Source: Candidatus Aegiribacteria sp. (lineage in GTDB: Bacteria; Fermentibacterota; Fermentibacteria; Fermentibacterales; JCC-6). From it: a stretch of DNA of 57,257 bases. The notes under the pieces are model-generated. The model was not told the origin of the DNA and did no database searches. It worked only from the letters and a program-made list of their open reading frames with translations. The stretch covers positions 1 to 57,257 of the forward strand of contig JAUXIK010000012.1 in the NCBI GenBank assembly GCA_030620995.1, read 5' to 3'. Both the position numbers and the translations under genes were made by a program. This document shows, piece after piece, positions 50,867 to 57,257 of this stretch; positions within the stretch are counted from its first letter, which is position 1; each line of letters starts with the position of its first letter.

Positions 50867-50895
50867 TTGACCATGTATATACATGCGTATATACT
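50867..50895 (+). promoter_or_regulatory. vapBC promoter with embedded double palindrome operator
   Basis: TTGACC (50867-50872), 17-base spacer and TATACT (50890-50895). Within it lie two copies of the self-palindromic octamer GTATATAC (50875-50882 and 50887-50894) separated by ATGC. A VapB dimer or VapBC complex bound there would cover the promoter exactly, as expected for autorepression. Confidence 0.7.
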
Positions 50896-50918
50896 TAATT
50901 CAGGAAGGGAGGAGTGAA

Positions 50919-51161
50919 ATGCATACTGCAAAAGTGTTCAGAAGCGGTAACAGCCAGGCTGTCAGGATACCTAAGGAATATGCGATAGAGGAAAGTGAAC
51001 TCTACATCCAGAGAGTCGGGAATTCTTTAGTGCTTTCATCAATGCATGTCCCATGGAGTTCTCTTCGAGACAGCCTGGCAAAGTTTTCAGATGATGTTTT
51101 CTCTGATGGTCGCAGGCAACCAGAGGATCAAGAGAGAGAATATTCTGAATGTACCTTATAG
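50919..51161 (+). CDS. vapB: VapB-like (AbrB/SpoVT-fold) antitoxin
   Basis: An 80-residue swapped-hairpin DNA-binding antitoxin: TAKVFRSGNSQAVRIPKEY is the AbrB-type signature, with a strand-turn-strand LYIQRVGNSLVLSS, and a C-terminal region (WSSLRDSLAKFSDDVFSDGR) that would wrap the toxin. ATG 50919 has GGGAGG upstream; an earlier in-frame ATG at 50883 lies within the operator and is rejected. The reading frame overlaps vapC by 13 bases. Confidence 0.9.
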   Translation: MHTAKVFRSGNSQAVRIPKEYAIEESELYIQRVGNSLVLSSMHVPWSSLRDSLAKFSDDVFSDGRRQPEDQEREYSECTL

Positions 51162-51559
51162 ATACAAATATTTGCATATACTTGATTAAGAAAAAGTCTG
51201 AGTATCTGCTTCAGAGATTTGAATCAGAAAAAGCTTTCGATATTGGAGTATCTGCCATTTCAGTTGCTGAGCTTGAATATGGAATTGCAAAGAGCGCATA
51301 TCCTGAAATAAACAGAATCGCTCTTCTGGAGTTTCTTTCCTGCTTTGAAATAGTTCCATTCACTGATCTCGATACTCAAGCCTACGGGGCAGTGAGAGCT
51401 TTTCTGAATAAAAAGGGTACTCCAATTGGTCCATATGATCTAATGATTGCAGCGCAGTGTCTTACCAGAGATCTAATTCTTGTAACCAATAATGTAAAGG
51501 AATTTCAAAGAGTTCCGGATCTGCATATTGAGAACTGGATTCAAGAATCAGGTTGTTAA
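51149..51559 (+). CDS. vapC: VapC-like PIN-domain RNase toxin
   Basis: A 136-residue PIN-domain ribonuclease. The acidic active-site residues are visible: Asp5 in LIDTNICIYLI, Glu in SVAELEYGI near residue 42, Asp in IGPYDLMIAAQ near 97 and the polar NN of LVTNNVKEF near 115. This form cleaves tRNA or rRNA in known cases and is blocked by VapB. Its last 4 bases overlap the stop of the convergent metallopeptidase gene. Confidence 0.93.
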   Translation: MYLIDTNICIYLIKKKSEYLLQRFESEKAFDIGVSAISVAELEYGIAKSAYPEINRIALLEFLSCFEIVPFTDLDTQAYGAVRAFLNKKGTPIGPYDLMIAAQCLTRDLILVTNNVKEFQRVPDLHIENWIQESGC

Positions 51560-52431
51560 CCGTTACTGATATATGACTCCAGTACGGATTGCATCGTGAG
51601 CTTGATATCTTTCAGTACGGCAAGGTTCCTGATATCACATTTTCGTTCTAAATCCAATATCACCTCATGCCCCAGGTAATATCCGCATTGCCTGTAACCC
51701 TGTATATCAAACCACGAACCGAAAAATTGACGCACATCAGCTTCCTCTTCAGCTAACTTAAGGAATTTCTCAGCGAGCATACTTTTATTCGCTGTACACC
51801 AGTCAAGCCAGTCAGAAGTATAAAGGCCGGATCCTTCGTGCCAGCTGTTTCGACCCATTATGATGTGTTCGCAGCGTTGAGCGTACCCTTCTGTGTAAAG
51901 CTGCCACCAGGGTCCTTTATCCTGATTCAGTTCCGGATCATGTCTGAGTTTCCCATGTATTGCATGACCTATTTCATGTGCTATTAAACCTTTCAATGAA
52001 TCAGAATCTGTCCACCTGCACTCGGCGATCATCTCAAGGCCAAAAAGAACAGCCTGCGAATTGCGCAGTTTTGTGAGCCATCCTGCCCCGCATCCTATGC
52101 CCACATAAATAACATAGAGAATATCGAATTCATCGATCTTGAATTTCTCCATCGCAAGATTGTGCATTGGTTTGATCAACTCGATAAGGTTTTCATGCGC
52201 TGTTTTCATGGGATTCATACGGCTGTGCAGAAAGGGGAATACCCTTTCCAAAGCAATGTTGCGCCAGTCTTCTGATATGTCGCTATAGCTTTCCTGCTGT
52301 TTCTCCAGCAGATCAGGCCACAGACCCATGTATTCAGAAGCCCAGCCCTCAATCTGCTCCTTTACCGGAAGGTTTTTGTATTTCTCCCAGCAGGAAAGGA
52401 ATTCAGAATAAGTATCCAGGATAATTTGCAT
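51556..52431 (-). CDS. HExxH zinc metallopeptidase-like protein
   Basis: A 291-residue cytosolic protein with HEIGHAIHGKLRH near residue 152 (HExxH zinc motif), then a downstream LYTEGYAQRCEH that could give the third ligand, as in DUF2268-like gluzincins. It has no signal peptide or membrane segment. The surrounding sequence (helical, Trp-rich) is not one I can name. It lies 45 bases after the TPR gene on the same strand and so may be the last gene of the ABC-transporter operon, or a separate gene. Confidence 0.72.
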   Translation of the reverse strand: MQIILDTYSEFLSCWEKYKNLPVKEQIEGWASEYMGLWPDLLEKQQESYSDISEDWRNIALERVFPFLHSRMNPMKTAHENLIELIKPMHNLAMEKFKIDEFDILYVIYVGIGCGAGWLTKLRNSQAVLFGLEMIAECRWTDSDSLKGLIAHEIGHAIHGKLRHDPELNQDKGPWWQLYTEGYAQRCEHIIMGRNSWHEGSGLYTSDWLDWCTANKSMLAEKFLKLAEEEADVRQFFGSWFDIQGYRQCGYYLGHEVILDLERKCDIRNLAVLKDIKLTMQSVLESYISNG

Positions 52432-52476
52432 CAGTGTCTGCGGTTCGTGCAGGAGAAGTGATATCCTGGATGAAGA

Positions 52477-53139
52477 TCAGTCCTCATTGCTCCAGACATC
52501 TTCTATTCGCGATCGTCTGACAAAGCTGCACCTGTTGGAATAACGTCTGGATATCTCAAGATTGTTTCGTCTTAGAGTGTCCTGTTCAAACGCTTTTTCA
52601 AGCAGGAAATAAGCGTTTCCCTCATTCCATGGTTCTTCAATGAGACCGCGTTTTTCTTGTACAATTCTGAGGTACTGCCATGCGGCTTCTTCCGTCATTC
52701 TCGGACCGTAATAATCTGCTTGCCAGAGAACTACAGCGTATTCCCAGAGAACTCGTTCGTTATCCGGGCATTGTCTTACACCTTCCTGAAGAAGCCTGAT
52801 TCCTTCACTTATTTCGTCGAGATTAATCGCGAGCTGATAGCCGCCGTCGATATACGCATCCGCAAAAGTCGGATCAAGTTTAGTTATGAGCCACAGCTGA
52901 GGCAGATAGTCTGTCGCGGTGACCCATTCATTTCCCTGATACATCCAGATGTGATGATACCGGTCGAGCTGCAGCCATAGAATGTCGGCAATGAAGCTTC
53001 CAATCTGTCCAATACCTTTCGATGCGGCTTCTTCAGCGGTGTTATCAGACATGGCAGCTTCGCCGGCAAGTCTTCCGGAGTAAACGGCGACAGTAAGAAA
53101 TATGACCGCGGCGACAAACGGGACATATCTGCTTTTCAA
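52477..53139 (-). CDS. Membrane-anchored TPR-like protein
   Basis: A 220-residue protein with one N-terminal anchor (YVPFVAAVIFLTVAVYSG) and a helical, TPR-like periplasmic or cytoplasmic region (TFADAYIDGGYQLAINLDE, EGIRLLQEGVRQCPDNERVLWEYAVVLWQ). I chose the TTG at 53139 because AAGGA lies 8 bases upstream and it overlaps the stop of the upstream lipoprotein gene (TTGA); the open frame reaches farther but without a ribosome site. Part of the ABC-2/His-rich lipoprotein operon. Role unknown. Confidence 0.7.
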   Translation of the reverse strand: MKSRYVPFVAAVIFLTVAVYSGRLAGEAAMSDNTAEEAASKGIGQIGSFIADILWLQLDRYHHIWMYQGNEWVTATDYLPQLWLITKLDPTFADAYIDGGYQLAINLDEISEGIRLLQEGVRQCPDNERVLWEYAVVLWQADYYGPRMTEEAAWQYLRIVQEKRGLIEEPWNEGNAYFLLEKAFEQDTLRRNNLEISRRYSNRCSFVRRSRIEDVWSNED

Positions 53140-53564
53140 AGTTTTTTCCTTAAACGGTATCGGGATACCAGCAGGATAATAGCTGCAAGAATAAGGAGAA
53201 TGACTGAATCCCTTATCATCTTTCTCCAGATGAACTTTGCGGCCCATGGCTGATTGAAGAACCACCCTGTTCCGTGGTTTCTAACTCCTGCTTCGTGCAC
53301 ATGTCTGTCACTGCCTGATATTGCGGTACTATCGTATTCGTGAGCATGTTCCTTTTCATGAATTTCACCGTATACGGGAGATACTTCAGCCGCATCCGGA
53401 ACATGTTCGTGATGATCTTCTGTTTCTGTATGCACATGATCGTGGTCGTGTTCATGTGTTTCACCGAGATATTCAGTCGGGGCGACTTCTTCTATGTCGT
53501 AGTCTATTCTGCATCCTGTTAGAGAAATCAGTGCAAGTAGTATTATTAACTTCAAATACTTCAT
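53136..53564 (-). CDS. Histidine-rich lipoprotein with C-terminal membrane anchor
   Basis: A 142-residue lipoprotein: MKYLKLIILLALISLTGC with lipobox Cys at residue 18, a middle region of about 65 residues that contains 14 His among many Asp and Glu (for example HEHDHDHVH and EIHEKEHAHE), then a second hydrophobic segment near the C terminus (DSVILLILAAIILLVS) and a basic tail. Two anchors on opposite ends with a His/acid-rich span between them suggest a periplasmic metal-binding loop or zinc/copper store. It lies directly after an ABC-2 permease (4-base overlap). Family unknown to me. Confidence 0.75.
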   Translation of the reverse strand: MKYLKLIILLALISLTGCRIDYDIEEVAPTEYLGETHEHDHDHVHTETEDHHEHVPDAAEVSPVYGEIHEKEHAHEYDSTAISGSDRHVHEAGVRNHGTGWFFNQPWAAKFIWRKMIRDSVILLILAAIILLVSRYRLRKKL

Positions 53565-54316
53565 TTCAGATCACGGCTCCTGAACACCGCAAGCGCGACA
53601 GAAAGCATGAACGCCATGTAAGCCAGTCCGTAGAGCGCAGCAAGAAGGAAATAGACACCGGGTATGCCCACTCCATGAGCGATCGGGTCTTTGATATGAA
53701 ACACATCCATGTGGGGCAGCAGAAGCCTCAGAAAGCGCATGAATCCCTGTGCACCGGGAAGCATACCGATAAATCCGGAAACAGACATCTGTGACAATAT
53801 GAACAGCAGAACGGTTAATGGAGCGTTCAGCGGGGGAGAGGTCCAGAAACTGAAGAAGAACACTGCAGCAAGAAGGAACCATCCTTCCACCAGAAGAAGA
53901 CACGTTGCCGGGAACAGATCCGCAGGAATGTTAAGCCCGTTCATAAAGAGTATTATCATCAGTCCGATGCAGCCGACAAGCATCGCGGCCGCCTGTACCA
54001 TCGCAGCACCGACAAACCGTCCCATCAGATACTGTCCGCGTGACAGAGGTACGGCGATAAGGGGCATTACTGTTTTCTGCTCCCTGTCTCTCGGATAGAT
54101 ATTGGCTGCAAGCCCGATGGCAAGTAGAAGAGCACCAATCTCAAGACCAAAGAGACCAAAATCAAGAATGAATCTACCTTCATTTGAAATACCATATCCC
54201 GGAATCTGTCCTATACCGAATAAGGCAAGCAGGATGACAATACTGATACCCCAGATCGTCCTTCTGCGAAGGAGGGTTCTGAGAGTCATAAGAGCAAAGG
54301 TCATTACCGGTTTCAC
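53561..54316 (-). CDS. ABC-2-type exporter membrane subunit
   Basis: A 251-residue protein with six hydrophobic helices typical of ABC-2 permeases (TIWGISIVILLALFGI, LFGLEIGALLLAIGLAANI, RGQYLMGRFVGAAMVQAAAM). The segment NIYPRDREQKTVMPLIAVPLSRGQY resembles NosY- and gliding-type permeases. It overlaps the ATPase gene (4 bases) and the His-rich lipoprotein gene, so the three likely form one exporter unit. The substrate is not indicated by the sequence. Confidence 0.85.
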   Translation of the reverse strand: MKPVMTFALMTLRTLLRRRTIWGISIVILLALFGIGQIPGYGISNEGRFILDFGLFGLEIGALLLAIGLAANIYPRDREQKTVMPLIAVPLSRGQYLMGRFVGAAMVQAAAMLVGCIGLMIILFMNGLNIPADLFPATCLLLVEGWFLLAAVFFFSFWTSPPLNAPLTVLLFILSQMSVSGFIGMLPGAQGFMRFLRLLLPHMDVFHIKDPIAHGVGIPGVYFLLAALYGLAYMAFMLSVALAVFRSRDLK

Positions 54317-55194
54317 AATTTACCTCCCCGGGTAGCGGAGAGGAAGACTTCCTCGAGACTTCTATACACCGGTTTTACTTCCAGAATGTTCTTCCCGCTC
54401 TGCCTCAGTTCGTCTATCGTCTTCTGCAAATCGGCAGCTATGACCTCTTTTCCCTCAGGCGCATCAGATTCAGTGCCGGGTACTTTAAATGAAATGCTGA
54501 AAAGATCCTCTGTTCTCAGAAGATCATCAAGATGGCCTTCTGTCACTTTTTTCCCTTTAGCCAGTATTACAGCTCGATCACAGATAGTCTCAACTTCGGA
54601 AAGCAGATGTGAAGAGAGAAATATTGAAGCTCCCCGCTGATTTTCTTCAAGTATGACATCGCGGAATTCCTTCCTTGCCGCAGGATCGAGACCGCCGGTG
54701 GGTTCATCCATGATAAGGAGTTCCGGTTGAGATTGAAGAGCGAGAGCGAGGCTCATGCGCTGTTTCATGCCCTTGGAAAAATTCCTGATCCTGACTTTAA
54801 CCCATGCTTCAAGCCCAACTCTTCCGAGTATGGATAACATCCGGTCTTTCGAAATATCCAGTTTACGCATTGAGGAAAACATCGTCATGAATTCAAGAGG
54901 TGTAAAAATGTCTTCGTAATCCGGATTCTCCGGAACATAGCCGATTCTCATTCTTACACTCTTCGATGCGGGAAGTTCATTCCAGAGCAGTACATTACCG
55001 GAGGTGGGTTTGAGCAATCCGAGAATACACTTGATAGTTGTTGTTTTCCCCGCTCCGTTAGGGCCCAGAAATCCTAGTATTTCTCCCTTATTAACCTGGA
55101 AGCTTAATGAATCAACAGCCTTGAAACTGGAGAACCCTAGTTTTTTTCTGAAGGTTTTCTCCAGATTATCAACTTTTATCGGAACATCAGTCAT
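54313..55194 (-). CDS. ABC-2-type transporter ATPase
   Basis: A 293-residue ATP-binding subunit with Walker A (FLGPNGAGKTTTIKCILGLL), Q-loop (GYVPENPDYEDIFTPLEF), signature FSKGMKQRMSLALAL, Walker B LLIMDEPTGGLDP and the H-loop SSHLLSEVETICDRA. A C-terminal extension of about 80 residues follows, as is common in this family. First gene of a minus-strand operon: ATPase, permease, His-rich lipoprotein, TPR protein and perhaps the metallopeptidase. It diverges from sat across 176 bases that hold no gene. Confidence 0.93.
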   Translation of the reverse strand: MTDVPIKVDNLEKTFRKKLGFSSFKAVDSLSFQVNKGEILGFLGPNGAGKTTTIKCILGLLKPTSGNVLLWNELPASKSVRMRIGYVPENPDYEDIFTPLEFMTMFSSMRKLDISKDRMLSILGRVGLEAWVKVRIRNFSKGMKQRMSLALALQSQPELLIMDEPTGGLDPAARKEFRDVILEENQRGASIFLSSHLLSEVETICDRAVILAKGKKVTEGHLDDLLRTEDLFSISFKVPGTESDAPEGKEVIAADLQKTIDELRQSGKNILEVKPVYRSLEEVFLSATRGGKL

Positions 55195-55370
55195 ATTCGA
55201 TTCCTTTCAATGATTTTCAACAATAGATAAGTTTACGCTTCCTGACCAGTCACGAAACATTCAATTAGCGCAGGTCAAAGGTAGCATGAAATGTTACACT
55301 GAGATATATTTCCGCAACTTATTCAAGTTCAACAAGCTGAATTTATCATATGGAATGAAAGGCGGAAAAG

Positions 55371-56531
55371 ATGCTTGTATCTCCACACGGTGGAAGACTG
55401 ACAGACAGGCAATGTGAGGGGAAAAAGGCAGAGGAGATCATCCGTCAGGTTGAAAAAGGAATCCTCCTTACGTTGAACGCCAGAGAAAAGAACGATCTGG
55501 AGATGATAGGTAACGGAGCAATGAGCCCCCTTGAGGGATTCATGTGCAGGGATGACTACATGTCTGTTATCGATCTCATGCATCTTTCGTCAGGACCTGT
55601 ATGGTCTCTTCCCGTTGTTTTCTCCGGAAAACCGGATGATCCTGAAGTATCGAAGGGTGATCATGTCGGGCTCAGGGACGAAGATGGCCTGATCTGGGGC
55701 GATATGGAGATAGAGGATGTATTTAATGCTGATCTGGTCGCTGAAGCAGAAAATACCCTTGGCACTGCTGATGACTCACATCCAGGAGCAGCATATCTGA
55801 ATAGCCTTTCAGGAACCTACATAGGCGGCAAAGTACGTTCTATCAGACGGAGAGAATCCGAGAGCTTTCAGAATTACAGACTGGATCCCAAAGAAACCAG
55901 GGTTCTTTTCCGGGCAAGGGGCTGGAATACAGTAGTTGCATTTCAGACAAGGAATCCCATACACCGCGCTCACGAGTATATCCAGAAATGCGCTATGGAA
56001 ATAGTTGACGGTCTTCTTCTGCATCCGCTTGTCGGTGAGACTCAATCAGGAGACATTCCGGCTGATGTCAGAATGCACTGCTACGAAGAGATTCTGAAAG
56101 ATTACTATCCTTCGACAAGGGTTGCCATGAGCGTGTTTCCAGCGGCAATGAGGTATGCAGGACCGAGGGAGGCAGTATTTCATGCCATTCTAAGGAAGAA
56201 TTACGGATGCAGCCATTTTATCGTGGGAAGAGATCATGCGGGTGTAGGCAACTTCTACGGCACTTACGATGCTCAGAAGATATTTGACAGATTCGATCAG
56301 GATCAACTCGGAATCGTCCCGCTCAAGTTCGAACACGCTTTCTTCTGTGAGAAATGCGGCGGCATGGCAACCCTGAAAACATGTGCTCATGGCAGTGAAC
56401 ACCATGTATTTCTCTCAGGTAAGAAAGTCAGAGCGATGCTGATCGAAGGGAAAATGCCGCCACCTGAGTTCACGCGGCCCGAAATAGCACAAATCCTTAT
56501 GGAAGCTGCCGGAAACGGAGAAGACAATTGA
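55371..56531 (+). CDS. sat: Sulfate adenylyltransferase (ATP sulfurylase)
   Basis: A 386-residue ATP sulfurylase that makes adenosine 5'-phosphosulfate (APS) from ATP and sulfate, or runs backward in sulfur oxidation. The N-terminal PUA-like part has GAMSPLEGFMCRDDY; the catalytic core has FQTRNPIHRAHEYIQ (QTRN plus HxxH), LLHPLVGETQSGDIP, RYAGPREAVFHAILRKNYGCSHFIVGRDHAGVG and a C-terminal zinc knuckle FCEKCGGMATLKTCAHG. This homo-oligomeric form is the type used by many sulfur-metabolising bacteria and archaea. No APS reductase gene is in the window. It overlaps the next gene by 4 bases (TTGA). Confidence 0.94.
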   Translation: MLVSPHGGRLTDRQCEGKKAEEIIRQVEKGILLTLNAREKNDLEMIGNGAMSPLEGFMCRDDYMSVIDLMHLSSGPVWSLPVVFSGKPDDPEVSKGDHVGLRDEDGLIWGDMEIEDVFNADLVAEAENTLGTADDSHPGAAYLNSLSGTYIGGKVRSIRRRESESFQNYRLDPKETRVLFRARGWNTVVAFQTRNPIHRAHEYIQKCAMEIVDGLLLHPLVGETQSGDIPADVRMHCYEEILKDYYPSTRVAMSVFPAAMRYAGPREAVFHAILRKNYGCSHFIVGRDHAGVGNFYGTYDAQKIFDRFDQDQLGIVPLKFEHAFFCEKCGGMATLKTCAHGSEHHVFLSGKKVRAMLIEGKMPPPEFTRPEIAQILMEAAGNGEDN

Positions 56532-56965
56532 AAGGGCTTATTATCTGGATCAGAACTGAAGCCGGCTCGAAAGAATCGATTCTTGATGAACTTGGCAGCG
56601 AGATTGAAGATAGAGGAGGGAAAGTAGAAGTATTTCACTCTGAAACTATTGCGAACCTGGGCATGGAAGAGAATGAAAGGGCAAAAGCCGCTGCATGCGC
56701 CATGCTGGCAAATCATGGTGTTATTGTTATCGCCTCAGGCAGTAAGTCTCCGGGAATTACCGCAGGGAAGAATTTCGAAATAAGGGAAATAGGCGAATCC
56801 GACCTTTGCCGGACAAATGCTCATGACACATTCATGCGAAATCTTGAACTCGCAGGCCTTGTTCCACCGCCAAAATATGATGTTCATCCTGATGAAGAGG
56901 AAGATATTTTAAAGAAACTCAAAGACCTCGGCTATCTTGACGACGACTCCGCACCGGGGACGTAG
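56528..56965 (+). CDS. APS-kinase-like protein with degenerate P-loop
   Basis: A 145-residue protein that starts at a TTG (GGAG 7 bases before) overlapping the sat stop. It follows the APS kinase order: GLIIWIR strand, then RTEAGSKES where active kinases have GLSGAGKST (Lys kept, glycines lost), then GKVEVFHSETIANLGMEENERAKAAACAMLANHGVIVIASGSKSP, which matches the GFSEEDR...AGVIVI...SP stretch of APS kinase. Nucleotide binding in the normal way is unlikely. It is also shorter than usual (about 200) and the ISPYREDR motif is absent. Its C terminus has KLKDLGYL, shared with the sulfatase-like gene. A regulatory or APS/PAPS-sensing role for Sat is my inference, by analogy with the dead kinase domain of fungal ATP sulfurylase. 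Confidence 0.75.
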   Translation: MKGLIIWIRTEAGSKESILDELGSEIEDRGGKVEVFHSETIANLGMEENERAKAAACAMLANHGVIVIASGSKSPGITAGKNFEIREIGESDLCRTNAHDTFMRNLELAGLVPPPKYDVHPDEEEDILKKLKDLGYLDDDSAPGT

Positions 56966-56991
56966 CACACTTCATCAACTTGTTGGTGTGC
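56965..56991 (+). terminator. Hairpin after the APS-kinase-like gene
   Basis: GCACAC (56965-56970) pairs with GTGTGC (56986-56991), and CAAC with GTTG inside, leaving a 5-base bulge. It starts at the stop codon and has no T run, so it is a weak terminator candidate or an RNA end hairpin. Confidence 0.35.
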
Positions 56992-57093
56992 GAATAATAG
57001 ACGATGGAATTCAGGGATAAATGCCTGATATGCACCCTCCGGTGCGTGCCCCTCTATAGAGCCTGTCACTGTTTCTTTCAAGGATTCTTCCCC

Positions 57094-57122
57094 TTGACAT
57101 CCTCAAATCAAAACAATACCGT
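57094..57122 (+). promoter_or_regulatory. Promoter of the final (partial) gene
   Basis: Perfect TTGACA at 57094-57099; at a 17-base spacing the -10 is TACCGT (57117-57122), a weak match. Transcription would begin near 57129, about 43 bases before the ATG at 57172. Confidence 0.35.
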
Positions 57123-57171
57123 TAAAATGATGAGTGTAATTGAATGATTTTCGTTCATCTGGAGGTATGTA

Positions 57172-57257
57172 ATGTATTCCATTCTATTCTTCCTTATCAT
57201 CTCAAGTCCGGTTCCGATTCATACAACAGTAGCTGACAGCTCACTAGTAGCTTTCAC
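57172..57257 (+). CDS. Start of an exported protein, cut by the window edge
   Basis: The visible 28 residues are a signal-peptide-like start (MYSILFFLIISSPVPIHT) followed by polar residues. GGAGG lies just upstream of the ATG (57161-57165), and the frame stays open to the end of the window. The function cannot be seen here. Confidence 0.6.
   Translation, partial: MYSILFFLIISSPVPIHTTVADSSLVAF

Overview
The window reads as a compact chromosomal segment of a Gram-negative (diderm) bacterium, probably a poorly characterised lineage of the FCB superphylum (candidate phyla such as Fermentibacterota or Eisenbacteria are the sort of place to look; this is inference, not a database result). The reasons are: a lipid A/Kdo operon (lpxB, waaA, lpxK); two secreted proteins that end in a type-IX-secretion-like C-terminal sorting domain (312-812 and 31117-32940); a PorV/PorQ-type outer-membrane barrel (39587-40489); and many lipoproteins. 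Genes are tightly packed, with numerous 4-base ATGA overlaps and frequent GTG/TTG starts. No rRNA, tRNA, CRISPR array, transposase or phage gene was recognised.

Layout. 1-9.2 kb: mixed-orientation housekeeping genes (secreted ferredoxin, SpoU methylase, ComEC channel, M42 aminopeptidase, a receiver protein facing a large hybrid histidine kinase, then gmhB and a sugar-nucleotide epimerase on the minus strand). 9.3-20.1 kb: a long plus-strand operon-like run: ddl, threonine aldolase, a Gfo/Idh oxidoreductase of the type found in lipid A clusters, lpxB, a fused DUF374-WaaA gene, lpxK, nadB, an NlpC/P60 lipoprotein, a small secreted protein, a methyltransferase and a cytidine deaminase. 20.3-29.5 kb: surface-glycan or lipid-modification genes (two GT-C membrane glycosyltransferases, a sulfatase-superfamily lipoprotein, an FAD oxidoreductase, two convergent B12-type radical SAM enzymes). 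29.9-39.4 kb: a DUF5684 membrane protein, an RRM RNA-binding protein with a long structured leader, a seven-repeat FG-GAP secreted protein with a Fur-like palindrome at its promoter, Dus, a 2H phosphoesterase, the lipoyl pair lipA and LipM-type octanoyltransferase, and a GC-rich prolyl oligopeptidase. 39.6-50 kb: a second plus-strand run for envelope and repair (PorV-like, surE, two transglutaminase-like proteins of which one is catalytically dead, GT-C with TPR, murJ, uvrC, cupin). 50-51.6 kb: two toxin-antitoxin modules. 51.5-55.2 kb: a minus-strand operon with an ABC-2 exporter and a histidine-rich lipoprotein. 55.4-57 kb: ATP sulfurylase followed by a degenerate APS-kinase-like protein, then the start of a secreted protein cut by the window edge.

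The most unusual items are the Sat/degenerate APS kinase pair, the DUF374-WaaA fusion, the active/inactive transglutaminase pair, the secreted ferredoxin carrying a sorting domain, the His-rich lipoprotein in an ABC operon, and the multi-hairpin leader of the RRM gene. Functions are assigned by reading motifs; no searches were run.
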